Source: Nocardioides alcanivorans
Lineage (GTDB): Bacteria > Actinomycetota > Actinomycetes > Propionibacteriales > Nocardioidaceae
Direction of reading: 5' to 3'
Length of the DNA stretch: 64,000 bases
NCBI RefSeq assembly: GCF_021555175.1
Contig: NZ_JAKGRW010000047.1
Location: 27,068-91,067 of the forward strand
Positions 1-7,908 of this stretch are shown in pieces (positions within the stretch are counted from its first letter, which is position 1; every line of letters begins with the position of its first letter). Made by a program: the position numbers and the translations under genes. The notes under the pieces are model-generated. The model searched no databases, was not told the DNA's origin, and was given only the letters and a program-made list of their open reading frames with translations.

Positions 1-1
1 T

Positions 2-454
2 GGACTGCGTCCCGGCTGCAAAACGGTGGAGATGGCTACCCTCGCCCTCCACGGCGCGGGTTTCATCTCCCGCGATCCCACCGTGAACGAGCTCAAGCCG
101 TGGCTGAGCGGCCACTACGCCCCCGCTGCGGGCGGGTTGTTGTCCGGCACCGTCGACGTCCCCGCCTTCGCGAGTTGCGTCACCGAGTCCGGCGAGGACG
201 TGTCCGCGCTGCTGACGGCCACCGTGTCGGGCCCAGACAACGGGGTGGCACTACACGCGAACAGTCCCTTCGTTCCCTGCACCCATACGAATCTGCCGCA
301 AGTCGGCGAGTACGACGCCGCCGCGACCTGTCCCGACGCAATTCCCGGTCACGTCAACCTCCCCCGGAGCGACCCTGACCGACCACCGGCCTCAACAACA
401 AGGAGAGAACATGTCATCGAGACTGCTAACCCGCGGCGTAGCCACCGTAGGTAG
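2..454 (+). CDS. Partial unknown protein, C-terminal part
   Basis: This frame is open from the left edge to a stop that lies 44 bases inside the next gene, so only a C-terminal portion could be present. I recognise no family. The translation is low in lysine and has three well-spaced cysteines, which would fit a secreted domain, but it carries no motif I can name. The last 30 or so residues are arginine- and proline-rich and look non-coding, so the true end may be near base 374 after a one-base shift. It lies on the same strand as the secreted RCC1 protein that follows. Confidence 0.3.
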   Translation, partial: GLRPGCKTVEMATLALHGAGFISRDPTVNELKPWLSGHYAPAAGGLLSGTVDVPAFASCVTESGEDVSALLTATVSGPDNGVALHANSPFVPCTHTNLPQVGEYDAAATCPDAIPGHVNLPRSDPDRPPASTTRREHVIETANPRRSHRR

Positions 455-1967
455 CCTCGCAGTCGCTGTCGGTCTGCTCACAGCTGGCGGAGCGCAGGCG
501 ACCACTACCCCGTCCGATGCCGGGCAGGCGCTGGCATGGGGCGTACCCGACACTTCCGATCCCACACTTTCAGCAGCGCTACTCAACACCCCGCTCGCTA
601 AGGTGGAGTCAGGTTTTAAGCACGCAGTGTTCTTGTCTGCGTCGGGCAAGGTTTTCACAAGTACCGACAAACCCGAGTACGAGCCGCCTTCCTCCCTCAT
701 CAATCAGACGGTAGTCGACGTCTCAGTCTCCATGAGCGGATCCGTCTACGTCGCGCTCAATGACGCCGGCGAGATGACCTTTTGGGGAGCTCCAGCAACC
801 GGCGCCGATCCCAGCGCTGTCGACGTCAGCAACCTGGTCCAGGTGAGCATGGGGGGCGGCCATGCGGTCGGCATCAAGGAAGACGGCACCGTCGTCGCCT
901 GGGGAAACAACACATACGGACAGACCGACGTGCCAGAGGGGCTCAGCAACGTCACTAAGGTTGTAACTGGAACGCAGCACACCTACGCCCTGCGCGCCAA
1001 CGGTTCTGTCGTCGCTTGGGGCGATGACACGAACAAGCAAGTCAGCCACCTCCCGACTGAGCTGACCCTTCCCGGAGCGGTGAAGGACATCGAGGCCCGG
1101 TCCGACGGCGGCCTCGCACTCCTCGCCGACGGCACTCTTGCTTCCTGGGGCAAGAGTGCGACCGTGGGTCGCGGCACAATGTATAACCAAGTACCCGCGT
1201 CGCTGGATGGCAAGATCATTACTCAGATCAGCGCAGGTGCTGACACAAACCTCGCGATCGATTCCGACGGTGCCATCACCACCTGGGGCAACAGCTTCGG
1301 AACGCCTTCGAACGTCCCGGATGGTCTAGACGGCCGTGGGGTGGCTTCAGTCTCCGTGGGGCAGGACTACGCCTTCGCCATCCAGCGCAAGGTGATGACC
1401 ATCTCCGAGTCGACTGTCGCAGGCACCGCCAAGGAAGGCCAGACCCTGACCGGCACCCCGGCGAGCTTCTCGGGTGGACCCGAGATCACCTATGAGTGGC
1501 TCGCCAACGGCACCCAGATCGCCGGTGCAGACAGCACGACGCTGACGTTGAGCAAGGCCGAGGTGGGCAAGAAGATCGCCTTCCGGACGGTCGCCACCAA
1601 GGACGGCGAGGTTCTCACGTCCGACTCGACGGCAACCGCTGCAGTCGTCGCGCTGGCACCGGCCGTCAGCACGACCAAGACCCAGATCGGCAAGCCCAAG
1701 GTCAAGAACACCAAGAAGGGCAAGAAGAACGGCAAGGCCAACTTCACGGTCAAAGTGACGGGCAACAAGCCCGCCGGCAAGGTCAAGGTCGTCGTCAAGC
1801 TCGGCAAGAAGAAGGCCTTCAACAAGGCCGTGAATCTCAACAAGAAGGGCGTGGCCAAGGTCAAGCTCAAGAAGTTGAAGAAGGGCCAATACAAGATCGC
1901 CGCCAAGTACGCAGGCAACAAGGCGAACAAGAAGTCGACCGCGAAGTCGAAGTTCCGCGTGAAGTGA
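411..1967 (+). CDS. Secreted RCC1-repeat protein with Ig-like and lysine-rich C-terminal domains
   Basis: A 518-residue exported protein. The ATG follows a strong AAGGAGAG ribosome site. Residues 1-31 form a signal peptide ending in GGAQA. Residues 35-320 hold several RCC1-type propeller repeats, visible as recurring AWG and TWG turns with DG loops. Residues 325-410 form an Ig-like domain (TYEWLANGTQIAG), and residues 420-518 an Ig-like module very rich in lysine, ending in KFRVK. Bacterial RCC1 propellers usually bind partners or ligands rather than catalyse, so the role is probably surface binding. The lysine-rich end recurs in two other secreted proteins here. An inverted-repeat terminator follows, so it is probably a separate transcript. 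Confidence 0.8.
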   Translation: MSSRLLTRGVATVGSLAVAVGLLTAGGAQATTTPSDAGQALAWGVPDTSDPTLSAALLNTPLAKVESGFKHAVFLSASGKVFTSTDKPEYEPPSSLINQTVVDVSVSMSGSVYVALNDAGEMTFWGAPATGADPSAVDVSNLVQVSMGGGHAVGIKEDGTVVAWGNNTYGQTDVPEGLSNVTKVVTGTQHTYALRANGSVVAWGDDTNKQVSHLPTELTLPGAVKDIEARSDGGLALLADGTLASWGKSATVGRGTMYNQVPASLDGKIITQISAGADTNLAIDSDGAITTWGNSFGTPSNVPDGLDGRGVASVSVGQDYAFAIQRKVMTISESTVAGTAKEGQTLTGTPASFSGGPEITYEWLANGTQIAGADSTTLTLSKAEVGKKIAFRTVATKDGEVLTSDSTATAAVVALAPAVSTTKTQIGKPKVKNTKKGKKNGKANFTVKVTGNKPAGKVKVVVKLGKKKAFNKAVNLNKKGVAKVKLKKLKKGQYKIAAKYAGNKANKKSTAKSKFRVK

Positions 1968-1983
1968 TCACGCCAGCATGACC

Positions 1984-2020
1984 GCATGTGGGTGGGCGCC
2001 GTCGGCGTCCACCCACATGC
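1984..2020 (+). terminator. Hairpin terminator after the RCC1 protein gene
   Basis: A 17-bp stem (left arm GCATGTGGGTGGGCGCC) with a three-base loop and a single G-T mismatch begins 16 bases after the RCC1 protein stop. No T tract follows, which is usual in high-GC actinomycetes. It separates this gene from the amine oxidase pair. Confidence 0.75.
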
Positions 2021-2048
2021 AGTTCCAGCCGTTCATCCGGGAGGAATC

Positions 2049-2801
2049 ATGGGACGTACCCGACGCAGGAGGCTGCTCGTCGCGGCCGTGACCGCAGCAC
2101 TGCTCTGCGGGTTCGTGTTCAGCCTGGTCGAGTCCCGCGGCCAGCGGGCGAGCAGCGCCGGCGCAACGCCTGGTGACGACTTCGTCGTACTCGGCGACGG
2201 CTCGCTCCCCGAGGAGCGACCGCCGTTGGGCGCTCCCCGTGACCCGCTCAGTGCAGAAGAGACCGGCTATGCCATCTCCCTCGCGACCCGCAACGCGCAC
2301 CTCCCACAGAAAGCCACCGACGTACTCGGAGAACCGGGTGCCGAAATCCTCAGCGCCGAGCTCCCGGCCAGCGCAGAGAGCACCGATCGCATGGCGGTCG
2401 TCCACCTCTACGACTACACCAGCAACACCGGCCTCCAGCAGACCGTCAACCTGAGCACCGGCACCGTCTTGACGCGAGCCCACCGCCGTATGCAGGCACC
2501 GATGTCGACGGCAGAAGCCAGCGTGGCAGTCCAGGTGGCCATCGAGCACCAGCCCGCCTTGGAGTTCCTCCGCGAGTTCGAGGAGGCCCAGGGCACTCCC
2601 CTGCTCTCCTCCGACCAGGTCACCGCCGTCGTCGGCACCTTCGTCCACGACGGGAGCACCCTCGGTGGCGCCTCATGTGGCAAGAACCGGTGTGCGCAAT
2701 TGATGCTGCGCACACCCAGCGGGGCTTACCTGGCCACATGGGAGTTCGTGGTCGACCTGAGCCGGAAGCGGGTTCTGCTTGTCAACGAGGAGGGGTCGTG
2801 A
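2049..2801 (+). CDS. Membrane-anchored or secreted protein resembling copper amine oxidase N2/N3 domains
   Basis: A 250-residue protein. I chose the ATG after GGGAGG; an earlier in-frame ATG falls inside the terminator hairpin. Residues 1-28 are a twin-arginine-like, basic and hydrophobic signal or anchor. The rest reads like the two small N-terminal domains of copper amine oxidases: DPLSAEETGYAISLAT at the start, an EPGAEIL strand, then VNLSTGTVL and a second helical start, PMSTAEASVAVQVAIEH. No copper ligand or cofactor site is present. The next gene supplies the catalytic domain and starts inside this gene's stop codon (GTGA overlap), so the two are translationally coupled. I infer a two-chain amine oxidase. 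Confidence 0.6.
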   Translation: MGRTRRRRLLVAAVTAALLCGFVFSLVESRGQRASSAGATPGDDFVVLGDGSLPEERPPLGAPRDPLSAEETGYAISLATRNAHLPQKATDVLGEPGAEILSAELPASAESTDRMAVVHLYDYTSNTGLQQTVNLSTGTVLTRAHRRMQAPMSTAEASVAVQVAIEHQPALEFLREFEEAQGTPLLSSDQVTAVVGTFVHDGSTLGGASCGKNRCAQLMLRTPSGAYLATWEFVVDLSRKRVLLVNEEGS

Positions 2802-4858
2802 GGCTGGCTGGGGTTGTTGGGCTCGTCGTCGTGGCGATGGTCTCGACAGGCTCGACCAACGGTGGGATCTCGACCAACGGGGTCTCGACAGGCTCGACCA
2901 ACGGAGGGGTCTCGACAGGCTCGACCAACGGAGGGGTCTCGACAGGCTCGACCAACGGTGGGGTCTCGCCCGACGATCTCCCCTGCCCGGAGAGCATGAT
3001 CGAGGAGAGCCTGGCGAACGGGGCGTCGTGGCGGATGTGTGCGCGGATCGACGAGACGAAGGGGCTCGTGCTCGAGAACGTCGAGTTCAAGCCACCCACG
3101 ACTCGGGAGTACGCCGGCTACAAACGTGTGCTCGACCAGTTGTGGCTGGCGCAGCTCAACGTGCCCTACGACAACGGGCTGGTGCAGTACAACGACATCA
3201 CCTCCTACGGCTTCGGCGGCGAGCACCTCATCCCCCAGAACGACGTCACCTGCCCCGGCGACCAGGTCGAGGTCACGCAGACCTACCTGCGCCGAGATGA
3301 GCTGGTGAGCCGCACCGTCCCGGGCATCTGCACCAGCGAGGTCGAGACCGGCCTCGCCACGCACTCACTCGAGGCCGAGGGCACCAAGGAGGCTCGGATC
3401 GCCGAACGCGGCACCGCACTCGAGGTCAGTTCACTCTCCAAGATCTCCTGGTACGAATACCAACAGAGCATCAAGCTCGACGACCAGGGCCAGCTCGACA
3501 TCGGGCTGGGCGCCACCGGCGACGTCGCACCCGGTGGCCCCGGCGGCACCATGTTCTCCGCCGATCCGAGGTTCGGCTGGCCCCTCGGCGGCGCCGAAGC
3601 CCCACTCGGCGGCCACACCCACGCCGCCTCCCACTGGCACAACGCCATCTGGCGTGTCGACTTCGGGATCGACGACGCCGAGCGGCAGTACGTCCAGCAG
3701 TGGGATCACGAGAACACTGCGGAGGCCGGACTCACCCCGCGCCTCGAGGGCACCGGCGCACAGAAGGAGTCATCCTTCCATGCCGTTGCCGGCGAAGACA
3801 TCGACGAGCGGAGTTGGTTCCGGGTGGTGAACCCCGGCTCCCTCAACCCGGACGGCCACCCGCGCTCCTACGAGATCGTCAACCAGAACGATCCTCACAC
3901 CGACATGGAGGTCTTCACGCCGCTGGTGAGCTTCACCAACGCGCAGCCCTGCCAGGAATATGCATCGATGAACCTCAACGCCGACTGCCCGGGCCTGTCG
4001 GTCCTGGACTACGTCGCGCAGGACACTGAGGAACTCGACGATCCTGTCGCCTGGGTCAACGTCGGGTTCCACCATGTCGACCGCGACGAGGACCAGAGTC
4101 CGATGCACATGCACTGGCAACGGTTCCAGCTCGTTCCCCGCGACTTCTTCGCCCAGAAGCCCAGCACCCCGCCCGAACGACTCTGCATCAACGGCGCCGG
4201 TTGGATCGACTCCTTCGGCTCCCCCTGTGTCGCCACCAACATCGTGCCGCCGTCGATCAAGGTCGGGACCACCTCGCCCGGCACGGGCGACGCTCTCCGG
4301 GCCGACCGGGGCATCTGGAACGAGTCGAGGACTCGGTGGGCCTACTCCTACCTCTGGTATCGCGACGGCGAACCCATCCTGGTCGCCAGCGACGACCACG
4401 ACCACGGAGGTGACCCCCACCTGCAGCCCGTCACCGGTGAGGACTACGTGCTTCGAGCGGAAGACCTCGGCGCCGCGATCACGGTCAGGGTGACCGCCTC
4501 GCAGATCGGCTATCCCTCCGGGACCGCGGAATCTGCGCCGCTCCTCGTCCCCGAGCCGCCGCAGACCACCCCCACCAAGGTCGCGAGCCGCATCAAGATC
4601 GCCAAGAAGAAGTTCCGCACCGGCCGACGGGGAGTCCTCGTGGTCAAGGTGACCGCCCCCGGTACGACGCCCGGCGGGCGCGTGGTCGTCAAACGGCGCG
4701 GGAAGACCATCGCTTCCGGCGCCCTTGCCGCCGGCCGGGTCAAACTGAAGGTGAAGGCCATCAAGAAGCTGGGTCGCCACCGGGTCCGTGTCGTCTATCG
4801 CGGCTCCGACCACGTGCTGCGGTCGGCGAAGCGGATCACCGTGCGGGTCCGCAAATGA
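2798..4858 (+). CDS. Secreted copper amine oxidase catalytic subunit with Ig-like tail
   Basis: 686 residues from a GTG after GAGGAGGG. Copper amine oxidases use copper and a self-made topaquinone to oxidise primary amines to aldehydes, H2O2 and ammonia. Landmarks: a signal peptide at 1-15; nine-residue repeats (VSTGSTNGG) at about 14-54; a catalytic-domain start near 85; the cofactor tyrosine Y219 in WYEY; copper ligands H279 and H281 in HWH, and a third histidine in FHHVDRDED near 425; then LVPRDFF, typical of the family's end. An Ig-like domain (about 485-585) and a lysine-rich Ig-like module (about 590-686) follow. The residue before the cofactor tyrosine is Trp where the family has Asn. 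The usual N-terminal domains appear to be in the preceding coupled gene. Confidence 0.75.
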   Translation: MRLAGVVGLVVVAMVSTGSTNGGISTNGVSTGSTNGGVSTGSTNGGVSTGSTNGGVSPDDLPCPESMIEESLANGASWRMCARIDETKGLVLENVEFKPPTTREYAGYKRVLDQLWLAQLNVPYDNGLVQYNDITSYGFGGEHLIPQNDVTCPGDQVEVTQTYLRRDELVSRTVPGICTSEVETGLATHSLEAEGTKEARIAERGTALEVSSLSKISWYEYQQSIKLDDQGQLDIGLGATGDVAPGGPGGTMFSADPRFGWPLGGAEAPLGGHTHAASHWHNAIWRVDFGIDDAERQYVQQWDHENTAEAGLTPRLEGTGAQKESSFHAVAGEDIDERSWFRVVNPGSLNPDGHPRSYEIVNQNDPHTDMEVFTPLVSFTNAQPCQEYASMNLNADCPGLSVLDYVAQDTEELDDPVAWVNVGFHHVDRDEDQSPMHMHWQRFQLVPRDFFAQKPSTPPERLCINGAGWIDSFGSPCVATNIVPPSIKVGTTSPGTGDALRADRGIWNESRTRWAYSYLWYRDGEPILVASDDHDHGGDPHLQPVTGEDYVLRAEDLGAAITVRVTASQIGYPSGTAESAPLLVPEPPQTTPTKVASRIKIAKKKFRTGRRGVLVVKVTAPGTTPGGRVVVKRRGKTIASGALAAGRVKLKVKAIKKLGRHRVRVVYRGSDHVLRSAKRITVRVRK
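2839..2958. repeat. In-frame 27-bp tandem repeat (REP-like unit) in the amine oxidase gene
   Basis: Four full copies of a unit containing GGTCTCGACAGGCTCGACC start at 2839, 2881, 2908 and 2935, with one shortened copy at 2863-2880. The last three copies are spaced exactly 27 bases apart, so the array stays in frame and encodes VSTGSTNGG. The same unit on the other strand interrupts narG. Confidence 0.9.
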
Positions 4859-4881
4859 CCCCTTCCGCCCAATTCACCGAC

Positions 4882-4909
4882 AGAATTTGTCACCCACATG
4901 CCAACTTTC
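4882..4909. promoter_or_regulatory. 28-bp inverted repeat, operator candidate, copy 1
   Basis: Arms AGAATTTGTC and GCCAACTTTC flank the 8-base spacer ACCCACAT. It matches two further copies near 7.8 and 9.2 kb. It lies 24 bases past the amine oxidase stop, in the 258-base gap upstream of the first PucR-type regulator. Confidence 0.6.
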
Positions 4910-5116
4910 GGCACTGATTCCCCGCCTCCCGGTGACCTCGCTTGTCGAGCACCGCGCCGAGGGCTTGAATCCAGACAGCACCGGGGCCGCTGCTGCAAGG
5001 ACTCTTTGACGATCTGCATCACCAAGGTGGACCATGTGACCCACAACACACCGGAGCGCGGAGGGAAAGCCGATGGTCTGTCGTACTTGGGGGCGCGGGC
5101 TGCATGGAAACGCGTC

Positions 5117-6365
5117 ATGAGTCATGCCCAGGCTGAGGTTTCCCAGCCATCCGATCTCAATGCACTGATCCTGGACGCGCGAACCGCCATCCCGGCCCTC
5201 GTGGCCGAGATCGTGGCCGACATCCGCGCCTCCGTCTCGGCCTACGCCGGACCAGAGGGCGGCGAACGACAACGGGTGATCGCACTTGCTGTCACCAAGG
5301 CGGCCCACCAGTTTCTCGACACCCTCGCCGGCCCGACCCCGCCCGACCCACAGGTCGCGAAGCTCTTCCAGGACATGGGGTTCGGCGAACTCCAGGAAGG
5401 CCACACCCTGGACCCGATGCGGCGGGCGCTCCGCATCGCGACCCGGCATTCGTGGCGGGTGCTGCACCGTTATGCCAGCCACCACGAGTTCAGCGCGGCC
5501 TTCCTCGGGCACGTCGGCGATGCGCTTCTCGCCTACATCGACCACCTCGATCGGGAGGTGGAGCGCGGCCACCGCTTGGCAACCGTTCGCGGGCGAGGCC
5601 ACCCGGAGCGGGTCCGCGAGCACCTGATCGACGCCCTGCTGCTCGACGTACCCAACTGCGAAGCTCGCCTCACCGAGCTCAAGGCGGAGGCCAAGAGTGC
5701 CGGATGGACACTCCCAGCGGAGATCGTGGTGCTGCGCGTCAGCCACCATGGCGCCTTCCCCGAGATGGGAGTTCGACGACAGCGTCCTGGTCAGGCGGAC
5801 GACCAGGCCCGCGCTGCTGATCAGCGCCAGCCGGGACGCGGAGGAGCTGGCCCGCCGCGTCAGCCGAGCGGGCCCAGGACTCCGAGGTCGCGGTGAGCTG
5901 GCCGTTGCTGCCCACGCAGGGCGCCGCCGCGGACCGGTGGGCCCGCCGTGCGCTGGAGCTTGGTCGACGCCGGCGTCATCCCGCCCGACCCCGTGATCCG
6001 CTGCCGCGACCTGCGCCACCCAGCTCTGGCTGCACGCCGAGCCGGTGCTGCGCCAGCAACTCACCCAGGAGCTCCTCACCCCGTTGCTCGCGGAGACAGC
6101 GAACTCTCGCGAGATCCTCTCCGAGACGATGCTCGCCTGGTTGGAGTCGCGCGACAGCGCGCCTGCGATCGCCAGCAAGCTCCACGTGCACCCGCAGACC
6201 GTGCGCTATCGCTGGAAACGCATCAACGAGCTCTTCGGCGACCTGCTCCACGACCCCGACTACGTGATCTCGGTGACGACGCTTCTCAAGGCAACCGTGC
6301 CGCTGTGGAAGGCGGGAGACCTCACCGACGTGCAGAGTTTCAAGGCATCCCAAGGGGCCCCATGA
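5117..6365 (+). CDS. PucR-type transcriptional regulator A (frame broken)
   Basis: A cytoplasmic regulator of about 417 residues if restored. An N-terminal helical region (from ATG 5117; a GTG at 5036 is possible) leads through a central GGDEF-like PucR region to a C-terminal PucR/CdaR helix-turn-helix with SREILSETMLAWLE, then LHVHPQTVRYRWKRINELFG. The reading frame changes near 5770, 5885, 5955 and 6010-6040. The protein is clearly paralogous to regulator B at 7909: both share LTQELLTPLLAE and end in LLKATVP(L/M)WKAGDL. Its stop overlaps the start of the degenerate ATPase gene (ATGA), which suggests coupled translation. Sequencing error is likely because other genes here show the same type of break, but this one has most of them. 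Confidence 0.65.
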
Positions 6366-7678
6366 ACGAACACGACGAGCCGCCCGTCGCCACCCTCCCC
6401 ATGGGTTGGGCAACGGCGGGATGCACCGCGCTCGCCCTTCACCTCCTCTGGCTCGTGCCTGCCGTGCGGGCTTCGGCGGCAACCACCTACGGCGCCGCGG
6501 CGGCCGGAAGCGTCGTGCTGGTTGCCCTTGCCATCGCACTCCTGCGTCGCGAGAGCGTTCCCGGCCCCTTCCTACGGCGATCCTGGGCGGCGGTGCTTCT
6601 CGGAGTGGCTGTCGCCGGCACCGCATGGGCACTGCGCGACGGACCCTCGACCGCGGTCTCGACCCTCGCAGCCGCCGGTATCGCCAGCGCCCCGGGAGCC
6701 GTGCTCCTCAGTCGTCCGTTGACCTTGGCGGCGTTGCGCCAGCACGCCCAACGCCAAGGGATCGGGCTGCCGAACGGGCAACATCTGATGGCTGCCGGCG
6801 ACCTCGATTCCCTGGTGCTCGACAAGCACCGCAGCGTCACCACAGGATCGATGGAGATCACCTCTGTCGAACCGATCGATGCGGAGCACCGAAACAACCT
6901 GCTCTTCTTCGCCGGCGCCCTCTCCCACTCCTCCACCGAGCCTGCAACCGCAGCGTTGGCCCGACGTACCGGCAAAGGACGGGTGACGGACTTCAAGGAG
7001 CTCGATGGCAAGGGGCTCACCGGGGCCGTCGACCGCCATCCGGTGCGGGTCGGACGACCGGATTGGCTGGGCCTCACGACCCCCGAGATACGCGGAGTCA
7101 CCATGGCGGTCGAGGTCGACCACCGGACGCTGGGTGCGATCACCGTCGATGACGTGCTCCGTCCACACGCCCGGGAGCAATGCGCAGACCTCGCCGCCAT
7201 GGCGCCCCTGACGCTGGTCACCGACGCCCCCGCAGGCGACGCGGCCGCGCTGGCCGAGGACGTGGGCGTTGCCCGACACATCGCCGGCTGTGGCGCCGAC
7301 TGTCGACTGGACGTCGTCAAGCGGACGCAGGGCGACGGCCACCGGGTCGGCTTCATCGGCACTCGATCCGCCACCAACCTGCAGGCGTTGGAACAGTGCG
7401 ACCTCGCCGTCACCGACCACCGGCCGGGCACCCCTCGGCTGGAGCACGCCGTGACGCTCGACGAGTTCGACCTCACCGGCATCGTTCGTGGGCTGTCACT
7501 GACGCGCAATGCCCGACGCCGGGTGCGTAGAGCCGACCTCGTCCCCGTCGCGCTCTCCCTCACTGGCGGAGTTGCCGGAGCCTCGGGGCTGCTCAGTGCG
7601 TACGCCGCAGCGAGTGTCGGTCTCGCGGTCTCGGTGATCGCCGCAACCTGGGTGTTCGCGGTCGCTCGTCGAAGCTGA
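6362..7678 (+). CDS. Degenerate P-type (P1B-like) ATPase, probably catalytically dead
   Basis: 438 residues, intact. Two hydrophobic hairpins (about 10-65 and 75-125) precede a cytoplasmic part, and a final hairpin lies at about 395-437. The order of elements is that of a metal-transport P1B ATPase, but each hallmark is altered. The CPx ion motif reads APG near residue 112. The phosphorylation loop DKTGT reads DKHRS at D154. The TGDN loop reads TDAP near 287. The hinge GDGxND reads GTRSAT near 334. The SEHP helix reads SSTEPATAALARR. The surrounding fold is well kept and the frame is unbroken, so the gene looks selected for a non-pump role such as sensing or partner binding. It is flanked by two paralogous PucR-type regulators. 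Confidence 0.75.
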   Translation: MNEHDEPPVATLPMGWATAGCTALALHLLWLVPAVRASAATTYGAAAAGSVVLVALAIALLRRESVPGPFLRRSWAAVLLGVAVAGTAWALRDGPSTAVSTLAAAGIASAPGAVLLSRPLTLAALRQHAQRQGIGLPNGQHLMAAGDLDSLVLDKHRSVTTGSMEITSVEPIDAEHRNNLLFFAGALSHSSTEPATAALARRTGKGRVTDFKELDGKGLTGAVDRHPVRVGRPDWLGLTTPEIRGVTMAVEVDHRTLGAITVDDVLRPHAREQCADLAAMAPLTLVTDAPAGDAAALAEDVGVARHIAGCGADCRLDVVKRTQGDGHRVGFIGTRSATNLQALEQCDLAVTDHRPGTPRLEHAVTLDEFDLTGIVRGLSLTRNARRRVRRADLVPVALSLTGGVAGASGLLSAYAAASVGLAVSVIAATWVFAVARRS

Positions 7679-7773
7679 GATCTCATTTCGGTGCCATCGC
7701 GCGACCGCATCGGCGACCCGCGACAGCCCCGAGAGGCGCCGTTCTAACGGCCATGCGACGGGTCGTACCGGTC

Positions 7774-7801
7774 CGTTTTTGTCTCCCCCGTGACAACTTC
7801 T
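7774..7801. promoter_or_regulatory. 28-bp inverted repeat, operator candidate, copy 2
   Basis: Arms CGTTTTTGTC and GACAACTTCT flank an 8-base spacer. The right arm is nearly identical to that of copy 3. It lies about 110 bases upstream of regulator B, in a 230-base gap that otherwise holds only the inverted repeat at 7851. Confidence 0.6.
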
Positions 7802-7850
7802 GGATGCTACTTATATGTCTCGCTCCAGATCGGTTGCCGTGTCGGTCCTC

Positions 7851-7876
7851 GCCTGTATCAATGTATTGACGCAGGC
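7851..7876. promoter_or_regulatory. 26-bp perfectly phased double inverted repeat upstream of regulator B
   Basis: Four 5-base arms, GCCTG, TCAAT, ATTGA and CAGGC, are separated by 2-base gaps, giving an exact 5-2-5-2-5-2-5 dyad. It lies 33 bases before the start of regulator B, where an operator would block transcription. It differs in sequence from the 28-bp repeat family. Confidence 0.5.
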
Positions 7877-7908
7877 GACCGAGACCAGCACGGAAGGGCG
7901 GTAGTCAT

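Noticed and set aside
5117..6365. Regulator A as a true pseudogene
   Set aside because: Single-base shifts also break essential genes in this window, so error is more likely. I left it as a gene with a broken frame.
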